Counted from the stretch's first letter, positions 46,866-57,851 are shown. The stretch is 64,000 nt of DNA from Ramlibacter albus (GCF_014297445.1 NZ_JACORU010000007.1:186001-250000), one strand, 5' to 3'. Made by a program: numbers and translations. The notes: generated by a model from the sequence alone, not told the origin.

Positions 46866-47967
46866 CGGTGGCCAGCTTCGCGGTATCTCGGCGCAGCAGC
46901 TCGTGCTGCGCCCTGAATTTCTCCTGGACGGCCGCCATTCTGTCAGGACGCGCGAACCAGTCCAAGACTTCACCTGCAAGCCGCTCGGGATTGGCGTCGT
47001 GCTGCAGCAACTCCGGCACGATGAATTCCCGCTCGAGGATGTTGGGCAGCGCCACCCAGGGCTGCAGGTGCTGGCGCTGGTGGATGGTCCAGGTGAGCCA
47101 GTTCATCGCGTAGGCGACGACCATGGGCCGCTTGAAGAGCGCGGCTTCGAGGGTGGCGGTGCCGCTGGCGAGCAGTGTGACGTCGCAGGCGGCGAGCGCG
47201 GTGTGGGACTGGCCGTCGAGCACGCGCAGCGCGTCGCCCAGCCCTGCGGAATCGGCAGCCGCCGAGATCTTCGCCTTGAGGTGCGGCACGGCAGGGACGA
47301 TGAAGCGCGCCTTCGGCCGCTGCTTCTTCACGACCGCCGCGGCCGCGAAGAAGCGGCCGGCGAGGTACTTGACCTCCGAGCCGCGGCTGCCGGGCAGGAT
47401 CGCCACCACGTCGTCGTCTTCACTGAGCTCGAGCGCGGCACGCGCGGCGGCCTTGTCCGGCTCCATCGGGATCGTGCTCGCGAGCGGATGACCCACGTAC
47501 GTCGCCCCGATGCCGTGCTTGTGCAGCAGCTCGGGCTCGAACGGGAACAGGCACAGCACGTGGTCGCAGCAGCGCTTGATCTTGTGCACGCGTTCGGCGC
47601 GCCAGGCCCAGATGGAGGGGCAGACGAAGTGCACCGTCTTGATGCCGCGTTCGCGCAAAGCGCCTTCGAGGTCGATGTTGAAGTCGGGGGCGTCGATGCC
47701 GATGAAGACATCCGGCGGGCTGGCGATGAGCCGGTCGCGCAACTGGTTGCGGATGCCCACGATCTCGCGGTAGTGGCGCAGCACTTCGACGTAGCCGCGC
47801 ACCGCGAGTTTGTCGCTGGGCCACCACGCGTCGAAGCCCTGGGCCATCATGCGCTCGCCGCCGATGCCCTGCGCTTGCAAGCCTGGCCACCGCGACTGAA
47901 GCGCCTTCAGGAGCGCGCCGCCCAGCAAGTCGCCGGAGGTCTCCCCGGCGACCATCGCCACCTTCAT
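46837..47967 (-). CDS. lpxB: Lipid-A-disaccharide synthase
   Basis: Couples UDP-2,3-diacylglucosamine to lipid X. 376 residues; GT-B fold with [19 protein letters not shown] start, VGHPLAS and [12 protein letters not shown]. Overlaps lpxA by 4 nt and follows the lpxD-fabZ-lpxA order. Confidence 0.97.
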   Translation of the reverse strand: MKVAMVAGETSGDLLGGALLKALQSRWPGLQAQGIGGERMMAQGFDAWWPSDKLAVRGYVEVLRHYREIVGIRNQLRDRLIASPPDVFIGIDAPDFNIDLEGALRERGIKTVHFVCPSIWAWRAERVHKIKRCCDHVLCLFPFEPELLHKHGIGATYVGHPLASTIPMEPDKAAARAALELSEDDDVVAILPGSRGSEVKYLAGRFFAAAAVVKKQRPKARFIVPAVPHLKAKISAAADSAGLGDALRVLDGQSHTALAACDVTLLASGTATLEAALFKRPMVVAYAMNWLTWTIHQRQHLQPWVALPNILEREFIVPELLQHDANPERLAGEVLDWFARPDRMAAVQEKFRAQHELLRRDTAKLATDAIEEVVNR

Positions 47968-48758
47968 CGCACGATGCCGCGCTCGGCCGGCATGCGCTCG
48001 AAGAAGCCCAGCATCAGGTCGACGTCGGGCTGCGCTTCGGGCGTCTTCTTCGGCAGCTCACGGATCTTCTCGATCGCCTGCTCGAGCGTGAGGCCCTCGC
48101 GGTACAGGATCTTGTGCATCGCCTTCACCGCCGAGATGCGCTCCGGCGAGAAGCCGCGCCGGCGCAGCCCCTCGAAATTCATCGAGCGCGCCGCCGCCGG
48201 GCGCCCATCGCTCATCACGAAAGGCGGCTGGTTCGCCAGCAGCACCGTGCCGAGCGCCGTCATGCCGTGCGCGCCGATGTGGCAGAACTGGTGCACGTTG
48301 GTGAAGCCGCCAAGGATCACCCAGTCCTCGACGACGACGTGCCCCGCCAGCTGCGCGTTGTTGGCGAAGGTGATGTTGTTGCCGAGGACGCAGTCGTGGG
48401 CGATGTGCGTGTACGCCATCAGCCAGTTGTCGCTGCCGATCTTCGTCACCCCGCCGCCCTGCACCGTGCCGATGTTCAGCGTGGTGAACTCGCGGATGGT
48501 GTTGCGGTCGCCGATGACCAGCTCGCAGGGCTCGCCCTTGTACTTCTTGTCCTGGTTGACGGCGCCGACGGAGGCGAACTGGAAGATGCGGTTGTCCTCG
48601 CCGATGGTCGTGTGCCCTTCCACCACCGCGTGCGGCCCGATCCAGGTGCGCGCGCCGACCTTCACGTGGGCGCGCACGATCGCGTACGCCTCCACCACGG
48701 CGGTCTCGTGCAGCTGCGCGCCCGGCTCGATGATCGCCGTGGGGTGGATGTTCGCCAT
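47964..48758 (-). CDS. lpxA: UDP-N-acetylglucosamine acyltransferase
   Basis: First step of lipid A synthesis. 264 residues of left-handed beta-helix hexapeptide repeats (IHPTAIIEPGAQLHETAVVE) with the catalytic His region AYTHIAHDCVLGNN. ATG 48758 shares its first base with the fabZ stop (TGATG). Confidence 0.97.
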   Translation of the reverse strand: MANIHPTAIIEPGAQLHETAVVEAYAIVRAHVKVGARTWIGPHAVVEGHTTIGEDNRIFQFASVGAVNQDKKYKGEPCELVIGDRNTIREFTTLNIGTVQGGGVTKIGSDNWLMAYTHIAHDCVLGNNITFANNAQLAGHVVVEDWVILGGFTNVHQFCHIGAHGMTALGTVLLANQPPFVMSDGRPAAARSMNFEGLRRRGFSPERISAVKAMHKILYREGLTLEQAIEKIRELPKKTPEAQPDVDLMLGFFERMPAERGIVR

Positions 48759-49201
48759 CAGGCGATCTTCCTCATGGTGCACATGAGCTCGGCCTCGCAC
48801 GCGACGTTGCCGTCCACGCTGGCCACACCCTTGAACTTGTAGATGCCGGCCTTGGCCCGCTCCAGCGTCACTTCCATGATGAGCTGGTCGCCCGGCTCCA
48901 CCGGCCGCTTGAAGCGCGCGCCGTCGATGCCCGCGAAGTAGATGACCGACTTGTCGTCCGGCTGCGAGCCCTGCGCGGCGAACGCGAGCAGCGCCGCGGC
49001 CTGCGCCATCGCCTCCAGCATCATCACGCCCGGCATCACGGGCCGGTGCGGGAAGTGGCCCATGAAGAACGGCTCGTTGATCGTCACGTTCTTCAGCGCC
49101 TTGATGCGCTTGCCCTCCTCCACTTCCAGCACCCGGTCCACCAGCAGGATCGGGTAGCGGTGCGGCAGCTTCTTCAGGATCTCGTGGATGTCCATTGTCA
49201 T
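48758..49201 (-). CDS. fabZ: 3-hydroxyacyl-ACP dehydratase
   Basis: Dehydrates 3-hydroxyacyl-ACP in fatty acid synthesis, competing with LpxA and LpxD for substrate. 147 residues with [15 protein letters not shown], the hot-dog motif [20 protein letters not shown] (catalytic His and Glu). ATG 49201 (MTMDIHE) overlaps the lpxD stop by 4 nt; ATG 49195 is the alternative. Confidence 0.97.
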   Translation of the reverse strand: MTMDIHEILKKLPHRYPILLVDRVLEVEEGKRIKALKNVTINEPFFMGHFPHRPVMPGVMMLEAMAQAAALLAFAAQGSQPDDKSVIYFAGIDGARFKRPVEPGDQLIMEVTLERAKAGIYKFKGVASVDGNVACEAELMCTMRKIA

Positions 49202-50166
49202 TTCGAACTCTTCTCCAGCGCCTTGATCCGCTCGCGCAGCTGGTACAGCTGGCGCAGCGTCGCGGCGTTCTTTTCCCAGGACGCATTTTCGTCGATGGGG
49301 AAGATGCCGGTGTACAGCCCCGGCTTGAGGATCGAGCGGGCGACGAACGAGCCGGCCGAGATGTTCACGCCGTCGGCCAGCGTGAGGTGGCCCAGGATCA
49401 TCGCCGCGCCGCCGATGGTGCAGTTGGCGCCGATGTTGGCGCTGCCCGCGATGCCCACGCAGCCGGCGATGGCGGTGTTGCGGCCGATGCGGCAGTTGTG
49501 GCCCACCTGGATCAGGTTGTCGAGCTTCACGCCGTCCTCGATGACGGTGTCGTCGAGCGCGCCGCGGTCGATGCAGGTGTTGGCGCCGACCTCCACGTCG
49601 TCGCCGATGCGCACGGCGCCCAGCTGCTCGATCTTCTCCCAGCCGCCCTTGACGGGCGCGAAGCCGAAGCCGTCGGCGCCGACCACCACGCCGGGGTGCA
49701 GGATGCAGCGCTCGCCGACGACGCAGTCCTCGGCGACCATCACCCGAGGTTTCAGCACGGTATTCGCGCCGATGCGCGCACCGCGTTCCACGACGCACAG
49801 CGCGCCGATGCGAGCCGTCGGGTCGACCACCGCCTCCGGGTCCACCACCGCGCTCGGGTGGATCGCGGGCCCGTCCTCTTTCGAACGAGAGCGCTTCCAC
49901 AGCTGCGTGAGCCGCGCGAAGTAAAGGTAGGGGTCGTCCGCAACGATCACCGCGCCGCGCGCCGCGGCCTCGTCGGCTATCGCCGCGGACACGATCACGC
50001 AACCCGCCTTCGACGTGGCCAGCTGCTGCCGGTACTTGGGATTCGAAAGGAAACTCAGTTCGCTGCCCTGCGCCGTCTCGAGCGGCGCGAGGCGCGTGAC
50101 CTGCAGGGAAGGATCGCCCCGGAGCTCCCCGCCGAGCTGCGCGACGATGGAGCCGAGCGTCAACAC
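49198..50166 (-). CDS. lpxD: UDP-3-O-acylglucosamine N-acyltransferase
   Basis: Third lipid A step. 322 residues: N-terminal uridine-binding domain (about 1-100) then beta-helix repeats, with the catalytic His in [16 protein letters not shown] and a C-terminal helix. It starts 4 nt after the ompH stop. Confidence 0.97.
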   Translation of the reverse strand: MLTLGSIVAQLGGELRGDPSLQVTRLAPLETAQGSELSFLSNPKYRQQLATSKAGCVIVSAAIADEAAARGAVIVADDPYLYFARLTQLWKRSRSKEDGPAIHPSAVVDPEAVVDPTARIGALCVVERGARIGANTVLKPRVMVAEDCVVGERCILHPGVVVGADGFGFAPVKGGWEKIEQLGAVRIGDDVEVGANTCIDRGALDDTVIEDGVKLDNLIQVGHNCRIGRNTAIAGCVGIAGSANIGANCTIGGAAMILGHLTLADGVNISAGSFVARSILKPGLYTGIFPIDENASWEKNAATLRQLYQLRERIKALEKSSK

Positions 50167-50170
50167 GGGT

Positions 50171-50677
50171 CTAGCGGGCTGAGTTCAGAGCGCGGATCAC
50201 CTTGTCGGTGATGTCGTGCTTCGGGTTGATGTACACCGCTTCCTGCAGGATCAGGTCGTACTTCTCGGCCTCGGCCACCGAGCGCACCACGCGGTTGGCG
50301 CGGTCGAGCACCTGCTGCAGCTCCTCGTTCTTGCGGGCGTTCAGGTCTTCCTGGAACTCGCGGCGCTTGCGCTGGAACTCGCGGTCCTGGTCGATCAGCG
50401 ACTTCTGGCGCGAAGCGCGCTGGCTCTCGGGCAGCGTGGGTGCCTCGCGCTCGAACTTCTCGCTGGCGGCCTTCAGCGCGTTGCCCATGTCGTTGAGCTC
50501 CTTCTCGCGCTTGCTGAACTCCTGCTCCAGCTTGGCCTGCGCCGCCTTGGCGGTGTTGGCCTCGCGGAAGATGCGGTCGGTGTTGACGAAGCCCACGCGG
50601 AACGGCTCCTGGGCCTGCGCCGCGAGCGCGAGCGCGCCGAACAGCACGGCCAGGACATGGCGGGCAATGACATTCAT
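50171..50677 (-). CDS. ompH: OmpH/Skp-family periplasmic chaperone
   Basis: Holds outer-membrane proteins on the way to BamA. 168 residues: a signal peptide ([18 protein letters not shown]) then a long charged coiled coil (about 50-125, [20 protein letters not shown]), as in Skp. ATG 50677 shares a base with the bamA stop, so it is coupled to bamA. Confidence 0.94.
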   Translation of the reverse strand: MNVIARHVLAVLFGALALAAQAQEPFRVGFVNTDRIFREANTAKAAQAKLEQEFSKREKELNDMGNALKAASEKFEREAPTLPESQRASRQKSLIDQDREFQRKRREFQEDLNARKNEELQQVLDRANRVVRSVAEAEKYDLILQEAVYINPKHDITDKVIRALNSAR

Positions 50678-52971
50678 CAGAATGAGGTACCGATCTGGAA
50701 TTGAACCTTCTGGATTCTATCCCCGGCGAACTTGCGCACGGGGATGGCGGCGGCCAGCCTCAGCGGGCCCACGGGCGACAGCCACGACAGGCCCAGGCCC
50801 ACCGAAGCGCGCATGGTCGACATGTCGAACTTCTCGTGCTCGCCATACACGTTGCCCGCGTCCACGAAGCCGAACAGGCGCAGCGTGCGGTCGTTGCCCG
50901 CGCCCGGGAACGGCGTGATCACCTCGGCATTGAGCGTGAGCTTGCGCGCGCCGCCGATGGTGGCACCCGTCACGTCGCGCGGGCCCAGCGTGCCCTGCTC
51001 GAAGCCGCGCACGGAGCCGAGGCCACCCGAGTAGAAGTTCTTGAAGACCGGGAACGGCCGGCCCGACAGGCCTTTGCCCAGGCCCAGCTCACCGTTGAGC
51101 GCGAGCGTGAAGCGGCGCGTGAGCGGGATGTACTGCTGGTACTGCAGGTTGGCGCGCAGGTAGCGCGCGTCGCCCAGCAGGCCCCACTCGCCCGACACCC
51201 GCTGGTACTTGCCGCTGGTGGGCGCGAGCGTGCTGTCGCGGTCGTCGCGGGCCCAGCCCACCGCCAGCGGGATGGAGTAGCTGGCGTAGCCGAAGCGCTG
51301 CGCGTACTCGAGGTACGCGGCCGGGATGCTGGTGCCGGGGTTGATCGCCGTGCGCTCGATGCTGCTGCCGAAGTAGACGGTGTCGGTCTCGGTGAACGGC
51401 ACGCCGAAGCGCAGGCCCACGCCGGACGTGGACAGCGAGTAGTTGCCGCCCTGGTCGTCGTACGGCTTCGACATGCGGTGGTAGATGTCGAAGGCGCGCG
51501 AGATGCCGTCGGGCGTGAAGTACGGGTTGACCGTGTTGAGCACCAGCGTGCGGTTGTACTTGCTGGTGTTGATCTCCAGGCCGAAGTAGTTGCCGGAGCC
51601 GAAAGCGTTCTCCTGCTTCACGGCCGCCGAGATGCCCAGCTTCTCCGCGCTGGAGAAGCCCGCGCCCAGCTGCAGGCTGCCGGTGGGCTTCTCGACCACC
51701 GAGATGTTCAGGTCGACCTGGTCGGGCGCGCCGGGGACGTCCACCGTCTCGACGTTCACTTCCTTGAAGAAGCCCAGGCGGTCCACGCGGTCGCGCGAGA
51801 GCTTGATCTTGTCGCCGTCGTACCAGCTCGCCTCGAACTGGCGGAATTCGCGGCGGATGACTTCGTCGCGGGTGCGGTTGTTGCCGGACACGTTGACGCG
51901 GCGCACGTAGGCGCGGCGCGACGGGTCGGCCACCAGCGTGAGCACCACGCGGTTGTTCACGCGGTCCACCTCGGGGCGCGGTTCCACCTGGGCGAAGGCG
52001 TAGCCGAAGTTGCCGAAGTAGTCGATGAAGGCCTTGGTGGTGTCCGTCACCTGCTCGGCGTTGTACGGCTCGCCGGCGCGGATCTTCACCAGCGACTTGA
52101 ACTCCTCGTCCTTGCCGAGGTAGTTGCCTTCCAGCTTGACGGCCTGGACGACGTAGCGCTCGCCCTCGGTGATGTTCACCGTGATGCTGATGTCCTGCTT
52201 GTTGGGCGAGATGGCGACCTGGGTGCTGTCGATGCGGAACTCGAGGAAGCCGCGGTTCAGGTAGTACGAGCGCAGCGTCTCGAGGTCGCCGTTGAGCTTG
52301 GTGCGCGAGTAGCGGTCGCTCTTGGTGTACCAGGACAGCCAGCCGCCCGTGTCCAGGTCGAACAGGCCCTTGAGCGTGTTCTCGCTGAACGTCTTGGCGC
52401 CGACGATGTGGATTTCCTTGATCTTGGCCGGGTCGCCCTCGCTCACCGTGAACGACAGGTTCACGCGGTTGCGCTCGATGGGGGTGACCGTGGTGACCAC
52501 TTCGGCCGCATACAGGCTGCGGTTGATGTACTGGCGCTTGAGCTCCTGCTCGGCGCGGTCGGCCAGCGCCTGGTCGTACGGCCGGCCCTCCGTGAGGCCG
52601 ATCTCGCGCAGCGCCTTGCGCAGCGTGTCCTTGTCGAACTCCTTGATGCCGACGAACTCCACGTCGGCCACCGTGGGGCGCTCCTCGACGATCACGACCA
52701 GCACGTCGCCGCTCACCTCGAGGCGCACGTCCTTGAACAGGCCCAGGGCGAACAGCGCGCGGATGGCGGCGGAGCCCTTCTCGTCGTTGTACTGCTCGCC
52801 CACGCGGAACGGCAGCGAGGCGAACACCGTGCCGGGCTCGACGCGCTGCAGGCCCTCGATGCGGATGTCACGCACGGTGAACGGGTCCACCGCCCACGCG
52901 TTGGCCGCGAAGGCCATCGCCACCACGGCCGTCACAGTGCGGACGCGGAAGCGCTTCAGATGTTTCTTCAT
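50677..52971 (-). CDS. bamA: Outer-membrane protein assembly factor BamA
   Basis: Core of the BAM complex. 764 residues: signal peptide ending AANAWAVDPF, five POTRA repeats (about 23-425, first DPFTVRDIRIEGLQRVEPG) and a C-terminal 16-strand barrel with the VRGF lid motif (SVRGFEQGTLGPRDV) and terminal Phe (KVQFQIGTSF). Located between rseP and ompH as usual. Confidence 0.98.
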   Translation of the reverse strand: MKKHLKRFRVRTVTAVVAMAFAANAWAVDPFTVRDIRIEGLQRVEPGTVFASLPFRVGEQYNDEKGSAAIRALFALGLFKDVRLEVSGDVLVVIVEERPTVADVEFVGIKEFDKDTLRKALREIGLTEGRPYDQALADRAEQELKRQYINRSLYAAEVVTTVTPIERNRVNLSFTVSEGDPAKIKEIHIVGAKTFSENTLKGLFDLDTGGWLSWYTKSDRYSRTKLNGDLETLRSYYLNRGFLEFRIDSTQVAISPNKQDISITVNITEGERYVVQAVKLEGNYLGKDEEFKSLVKIRAGEPYNAEQVTDTTKAFIDYFGNFGYAFAQVEPRPEVDRVNNRVVLTLVADPSRRAYVRRVNVSGNNRTRDEVIRREFRQFEASWYDGDKIKLSRDRVDRLGFFKEVNVETVDVPGAPDQVDLNISVVEKPTGSLQLGAGFSSAEKLGISAAVKQENAFGSGNYFGLEINTSKYNRTLVLNTVNPYFTPDGISRAFDIYHRMSKPYDDQGGNYSLSTSGVGLRFGVPFTETDTVYFGSSIERTAINPGTSIPAAYLEYAQRFGYASYSIPLAVGWARDDRDSTLAPTSGKYQRVSGEWGLLGDARYLRANLQYQQYIPLTRRFTLALNGELGLGKGLSGRPFPVFKNFYSGGLGSVRGFEQGTLGPRDVTGATIGGARKLTLNAEVITPFPGAGNDRTLRLFGFVDAGNVYGEHEKFDMSTMRASVGLGLSWLSPVGPLRLAAAIPVRKFAGDRIQKVQFQIGTSF

Positions 52972-53000
52972 TGAGGTTCGAGTTATTGGCTGAGGGTGGG

Positions 53001-54470
53001 CTAGCCGAAGAGGCGGGTGACGTCGTTGAACAGGGCGATCGACATCATTACCAGCAACACCGCCACGCCGCCGCGCTGCAGGCGCTCCATCCAGGAATCG
53101 GAGACGGACTTCCCCGTGACCACCTCCCAAAGATAATACATCAGGTACCCCCCGTCCAAGACGGGCAGCGGCAGCAGGTTGAGCACGCCGAGGCTCACGC
53201 TGATGAGGGCGACGAACAGCAGGAACTGGGTGAGGCCCATGCTGGCGGACTTGCCCGCGTAGTCGGCGATGGTGATGGGGCCGCTCAGGTTCTTCAGCGA
53301 CGCCTGGCCGACGATCATGCGGCCGAACATGCGCAGCGTGAGCTCGGACACCTCCCAGGTGCGCACCACGCCGCTCCACAGGCCCTCGATGGGGCCGCGG
53401 CGCACCGTCGTCATCTCGGGCGCCGTGCCGACGAAGGCGCCGATGCGGCCGAAGGTGGTGGCGCCCTCGGTGACGACGTCGGGCGTGACCTGCAGTTCCA
53501 TCGTGCTGCCGCCGCGCGCGATGCGCCACGTGCCGGGGATGGCGCGGCCGTCCTTCACCTGCGCGCGAATGGTCTCGCGCAGCTGCGTTCCGTCGAATAC
53601 CGGCTTGCCGTTGACGCTCTCGACCACATCGCCCTTGCGCAGGCCGGCGCGCTGGCCGGCGCCCGGCTGCACCTCGCCGATCACGGGCTGGGTCCACGGC
53701 CCGAGGATACCGACATTGCGGAACAACTGCGCGTCGGCGTCCTGCCCCTGCAGCTGCGACAGCGGCAGGCCGACGGTGCGGGCCCGGCTCGCGCCGTTTG
53801 AGCCGAGCTCCAGCACCACGTTGCGGCCATCGAGCGCGCCGCGCATCAGCAGCCAGCGCACGTCCTCGAAGGAGCGCACGGGGTGGCGCTCTTCGCCTTC
53901 GAAGCCCGCGGCATCGACCCGTTCACCGCCGCGCAGGCCCGCCTTGTCGGCGATGGACCCGGCCACGGGGCTGGCGATGACCGCCTGGGGCTCCTGCACG
54001 CCGTACCAGTTGACGCACGCGTAGAGGAAGATCGCCAGCAGCAGGTTGGCGATGGGCCCGGCGGCCACGATGGCGATGCGCGCCCACACGCTCTTGGTCT
54101 TGAAGGACCAGGGCTCGTCCTCGGGCGCAACCTTCTCGTCGAGGTTCTGCCCCAGCATCTGCACGTAGCCGGCGACCGGGAACAGGCCCACCGCGAACAC
54201 CGTGCTCTGGCCGGCGTGCTGCCGCCTGGGCTGCCATTCCCAGATCGGCTTGGTGATGAAGTAGAAGAACCGGTGGCCGGGGCCGGACTCCGCGTCCGGC
54301 GGCTGCACCGGGAAGGTGGCGATGCCGAAGCGCTGCACGCGCACGCCGCAGGCCACCGCCACGCGGTAGTGGCCGTACTCGTGCACGGCGATCAGCACGC
54401 CGATGGCGACGGCGAAGGCCACCAGCTTGAGCAGCAGGATGAGGACGGCTGCGATGAATGACGTCAGCAT
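53001..54470 (-). CDS. rseP: Site-2 intramembrane zinc metalloprotease RseP
   Basis: Cleaves anti-sigma factor and leftover signal peptides in the membrane. 489 residues, longer than the about 450 of E. coli. Zinc-site VHEYGHYRVA (HExxH), PDZ-like domains (about 195-330; QRAGLRKGDVVESVNGKPV) and the third-ligand LLPLPVLDGGYLM. The start overlaps the dxr end by 7 nt. Confidence 0.96.
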   Translation of the reverse strand: MLTSFIAAVLILLLKLVAFAVAIGVLIAVHEYGHYRVAVACGVRVQRFGIATFPVQPPDAESGPGHRFFYFITKPIWEWQPRRQHAGQSTVFAVGLFPVAGYVQMLGQNLDEKVAPEDEPWSFKTKSVWARIAIVAAGPIANLLLAIFLYACVNWYGVQEPQAVIASPVAGSIADKAGLRGGERVDAAGFEGEERHPVRSFEDVRWLLMRGALDGRNVVLELGSNGASRARTVGLPLSQLQGQDADAQLFRNVGILGPWTQPVIGEVQPGAGQRAGLRKGDVVESVNGKPVFDGTQLRETIRAQVKDGRAIPGTWRIARGGSTMELQVTPDVVTEGATTFGRIGAFVGTAPEMTTVRRGPIEGLWSGVVRTWEVSELTLRMFGRMIVGQASLKNLSGPITIADYAGKSASMGLTQFLLFVALISVSLGVLNLLPLPVLDGGYLMYYLWEVVTGKSVSDSWMERLQRGGVAVLLVMMSIALFNDVTRLFG

Positions 54471-55648
54471 GCGAGCACCGCCTTTTCTGCCGCTTCGCGC
54501 GAACGGGTGTCGATGGCCAGCAGGTCCTGCAGCGACGCGGGCTTGGCGGGCTGCACGGCGGCCACGGTTTCGAGGTTCACGCGGTGGATCTGGTCGAAGC
54601 GGATGCGCCGGTCGAGGAAGGCCTGCACCGCGACTTCGTTCGCTGCGTTGAGAACGGCCGTCGTGCCGGGCGCCGCGCGCAGCGAGTCCCACGCGAGCTG
54701 CAGGCCGGGGAAGCGCTCGCGGTGGCCGCGCGTGTCGAACGACTCGAAGGTCATGTCGGCGAGGTTGGTGAAGTCCAGCGCCTGCGCCCCGGACTCCACT
54801 CGGTCGGGCCACGCGAGCCCGTAGGCGATGGGCACGCGCATGTCGGGCGTGCCGAGTTGCGCGACGACCGAAGCGTCGCGGTACTGCACCATCGAGTGGA
54901 TGACGCTTTGCGGATGGATGACCACTTCGACCCGTTCGGGGCCGAGGCCGAAGAGGTAGCGCGCCTCGATCACTTCGAGCGCCTTGTTCATCATCGTCGC
55001 GGAGTCCACCGAGATCTTGCGGCCCATCACCCAGTTGGGGTGCGCCACGGCCTGTTCGGGCGTCACGTCGCGCAGCGTTGCGACGTCGCGCGTGCGGAAC
55101 GGGCCGCCGGACGCGGTGAGGATGATCTTGGCGACGCGCGCGTCCCAGCTCGCCGGGTCTTCCGGCAACGACTGGAAGATGGCGGAGTGTTCGCTGTCGA
55201 TCGGCAACAGCGTCGCCCCGCCCTGCTTCACCGCGTCGAGGAACAGCTCACCCCCGACGACGAGCGCTTCCTTGTTGGCGAGCAGCAATCGCTTGCCCGC
55301 ACGTGCGGCAGCGAGGCAAGGCGCGAGGCCCGCGGCGCCGACGATGGCGGCCATGACGATGTCGGTGGACTCGTGCGCCGAAATCATCTCCAGCGCATCG
55401 GCCGACCACAGCACGCGAGTGCCGAGCCGCTCGGCCTCGATCTTCTGCGCGAGTGCACGGCCGGCATCCTCGCGCGCCATCACGGCGAACTGCGGTTTGA
55501 ACTTCGCGCATTGCGCGAGCATCAGGTCCACCTGCGTGGCGGCGCTGAGCGCGAACACCTCGAAGCGGTCCGGGTGGCGCTCCACCACATCGAGCGTGTT
55601 GACGCCGATGGAACCGGTGGAGCCGAGGACGGTGATGCGCTGCTTCAT
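54464..55648 (-). CDS. dxr: 1-deoxy-D-xylulose-5-phosphate reductoisomerase
   Basis: Commits to the MEP isoprenoid pathway. 394 residues: NADPH-binding ITVLGSTGSIGVNTLDVV, metal/substrate motifs PIDSEHSAIFQ and ILTASGGPFR, and GRKISVDSATMMNKALEVIE. Overlaps cdsA by 4 nt. Confidence 0.97.
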   Translation of the reverse strand: MKQRITVLGSTGSIGVNTLDVVERHPDRFEVFALSAATQVDLMLAQCAKFKPQFAVMAREDAGRALAQKIEAERLGTRVLWSADALEMISAHESTDIVMAAIVGAAGLAPCLAAARAGKRLLLANKEALVVGGELFLDAVKQGGATLLPIDSEHSAIFQSLPEDPASWDARVAKIILTASGGPFRTRDVATLRDVTPEQAVAHPNWVMGRKISVDSATMMNKALEVIEARYLFGLGPERVEVVIHPQSVIHSMVQYRDASVVAQLGTPDMRVPIAYGLAWPDRVESGAQALDFTNLADMTFESFDTRGHRERFPGLQLAWDSLRAAPGTTAVLNAANEVAVQAFLDRRIRFDQIHRVNLETVAAVQPAKPASLQDLLAIDTRSREAAEKAVLAC

Positions 55649-56499
55649 CGTGAGGTGAGGGATGCCAGCATCATCGCCAGCGGGAGCGTGGGCAACAACG
55701 CATCCACGCGATCGAGCACGCCGCCATGGCCCGGCAACAACTGGCTGGAATCCTTGGCGCCCGCGCTGCGCTTGATGAGCGACTCGGACAAGTCGCCCAC
55801 CACGCTCATGGCCGCCAGGAACAGCACGGCGATGACCAGCACGGGCCAGCCGGAGTGTGCCAGCCGCGTGTAAAGGCTGGGTATCGAAGCGTTCAGCTGT
55901 GCATCCGCGAAAGTCCATGCGACCGCGAGCACCAGCACGCCCACCATGCCGCCCCACACGCCTTCCCAGCTCTTGCCGGGGCTGATGGCGGGCGCGAGCT
56001 TGTTCTTCGTGAACTTGAGGCCGAACGCGCGGCCCGCGAAATACGCCGCGATATCTGCGACCCATACGAGGACGAGGATCGACAGCAGGAAGTTGACGCC
56101 GATGACGCGCGCCTGCGCCACGGCGACCCACGCGGCCCAGAGCGCGAGCACGCCACCGACGACGCGCACCGCCTTCGGGACGCGCGGCCAGCCGGCGACA
56201 CCGCCGCGCAGCAACAGCGCACCGACCAGCACCCACGCAGCGCCGGCAACCATCCACACCGAGGGCACCGGCTCGTGCGTCCAGCCCAGTGCCCACGCTG
56301 CGGCGCACAGCACCGCCGTGATCGCGCCCAGCACGAGGCTCGGACCTTGTTCGAAGCCATTGAGCTTGCCCCACTCCCACCCCGCCAGGGCGAGCAGCAG
56401 CAGCGTGATGCCCATGAAGGGCTCCGGCGTGCGCCAGAACAGCGCCGGCAGCAGAATGGCCAGCAGGACGACGGCGGTGATGATGCGCTGCTTGAGCAT
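55645..56499 (-). CDS. cdsA: Phosphatidate cytidylyltransferase
   Basis: Makes CDP-diacylglycerol, precursor of all phospholipids. 284 residues with about eight membrane helices and the family signature SLIKRSAGAKDSSQLLPGHG followed by GVLDRVDAL. Starts 16 nt after uppS. Confidence 0.96.
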   Translation of the reverse strand: MLKQRIITAVVLLAILLPALFWRTPEPFMGITLLLLALAGWEWGKLNGFEQGPSLVLGAITAVLCAAAWALGWTHEPVPSVWMVAGAAWVLVGALLLRGGVAGWPRVPKAVRVVGGVLALWAAWVAVAQARVIGVNFLLSILVLVWVADIAAYFAGRAFGLKFTKNKLAPAISPGKSWEGVWGGMVGVLVLAVAWTFADAQLNASIPSLYTRLAHSGWPVLVIAVLFLAAMSVVGDLSESLIKRSAGAKDSSQLLPGHGGVLDRVDALLPTLPLAMMLASLTSR

Positions 56500-56515
56500 G
56501 CGGCGCCTTCTGGGT

Positions 56516-57244
56516 TCAGGCCGCCTTGCGCGGAGGCGGCGCCAGTTGTTCGGAGGTGCGGCCGAAGCGGCGCTCGCGGCCGGAATAGTCGGCGATCGCC
56601 TCGTCGAGCGCGGCTTCGTCGAAGTCGGGCCACAGCTTGCCTGTGAAATACAGCTCGCTGTACGCGGCCTGCCAGAGCAGGAAGTTGCTGATGCGCTGCT
56701 CGCCGCCCGTGCGAATGAGCAGGTCGGGGTCCGGCACGTGCGCGAGCGCCATGGCGCGGTCGAGGGTGGCTTCGGTGATCGGCTCGCCCTGCGCGGCGAG
56801 CTTTGCGGCGGCCTGCGCGATGTCCCAGCGCCCGCCGTAGTTGAAGCAGACGTTGAAGATCAACTTGGTGTTCGTGGCCGTCATCGCCTCCGCGGACTCC
56901 AGGCCCGCACGCACCTTCTCGGACAGCGCCGAGCGGTTGCCGATGAAACGGATGGAGACACCCTCGGCCTGCAGCGCCGGCACTTCGCGGCCCAGCGCCA
57001 TCGCGAGCAGGTCCATCAGGCCCGAGACCTCTTCGGCCGGGCGGTTCCAGTTCTCGGAGGAGAAAGCGAAAACCGTGAGCACCTTCACGCCGATCTCGCC
57101 GCAGTGGCGCACGCACGCGCGCAGCGCGTCGACGCCCTTCTTGTGGCCGGCCACGCGCGGCAAAAAGCGCTTCGTGGCCCAGCGGCCATTGCCGTCCATG
57201 ACGATCGCGATGTGGTGCGGGATGACGATCGCCATGGCGTTCAC
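56516..57244 (-). CDS. uppS: Undecaprenyl diphosphate synthase
   Basis: cis-prenyltransferase making the C55 carrier lipid. 242 residues with HIAIVMDGNGRWATKR, FAFSSENWNRPAEEV and PDLLIRTGGEQRISNFLLWQ. Only 4 nt downstream of frr. Confidence 0.97.
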   Translation of the reverse strand: MNAMAIVIPHHIAIVMDGNGRWATKRFLPRVAGHKKGVDALRACVRHCGEIGVKVLTVFAFSSENWNRPAEEVSGLMDLLAMALGREVPALQAEGVSIRFIGNRSALSEKVRAGLESAEAMTATNTKLIFNVCFNYGGRWDIAQAAAKLAAQGEPITEATLDRAMALAHVPDPDLLIRTGGEQRISNFLLWQAAYSELYFTGKLWPDFDEAALDEAIADYSGRERRFGRTSEQLAPPPRKAA

Positions 57245-57248
57245 GGCC

Positions 57249-57821
57249 TCAGACGGCCATGATTTCCTTTTCCTTGGAAGCGATCAGCGCGTCGATGTCC
57301 GACACGTGCTTGTCCGTCACCTTCTGGATGTCGTTCTCGGCGCGCTTCTGCTCGTCCTCGGACGCGTGCTTGTCCTTCACCAGCTTCTTGATGTGCTCGT
57401 TGGCGTCGCGGCGCAGGTTGCGGATGGCGATCTTCGCGTTCTCGCCCTCGTGGCGCACGATCTTCGTCATCTCCTTGCGGCGCTCCTCGCTCATCGGCGG
57501 CATCGGCACGCGGATGAGGTCACCCATGGAAGCGGGGTTGACGCCCAGGTCGCTGTCGCGGATGGCCTTCTCGATCTTGGCGCCCATGCCTTTCTCGAAG
57601 GGCTGCACCGACAGGGTGCGGGGGTCCAGCACGGAGATGTTGGCGACGTTGGACAGCGGCACGACGGTGCCGTAGTACTCGATGTGGACCGTGTCCAGCA
57701 GGCCGGGGTTGGCGCGGCCGGTGCGGATGTGGGAAAGCGTGGTCTTCAGCGCGGCGATGGAGGCGTCCATCTTGTGCTGGGCCTGGCTCTTGATTTCGGC
57801 AATGGTGCTTGCTTGGGCCAT
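57249..57821 (-). CDS. frr: Ribosome recycling factor
   Basis: Splits post-termination ribosomes with EF-G. 190 residues, a few more than E. coli (185) at the N-terminus. Start [20 protein letters not shown], conserved [12 protein letters not shown] and [13 protein letters not shown] [16 protein letters not shown]. An AGGAGAG site precedes the ATG. Confidence 0.97.
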   Translation of the reverse strand: MAQASTIAEIKSQAQHKMDASIAALKTTLSHIRTGRANPGLLDTVHIEYYGTVVPLSNVANISVLDPRTLSVQPFEKGMGAKIEKAIRDSDLGVNPASMGDLIRVPMPPMSEERRKEMTKIVRHEGENAKIAIRNLRRDANEHIKKLVKDKHASEDEQKRAENDIQKVTDKHVSDIDALIASKEKEIMAV

Positions 57822-57851
57822 GTTTCTCTCCTCTTTGTCTTGCTCTGGACC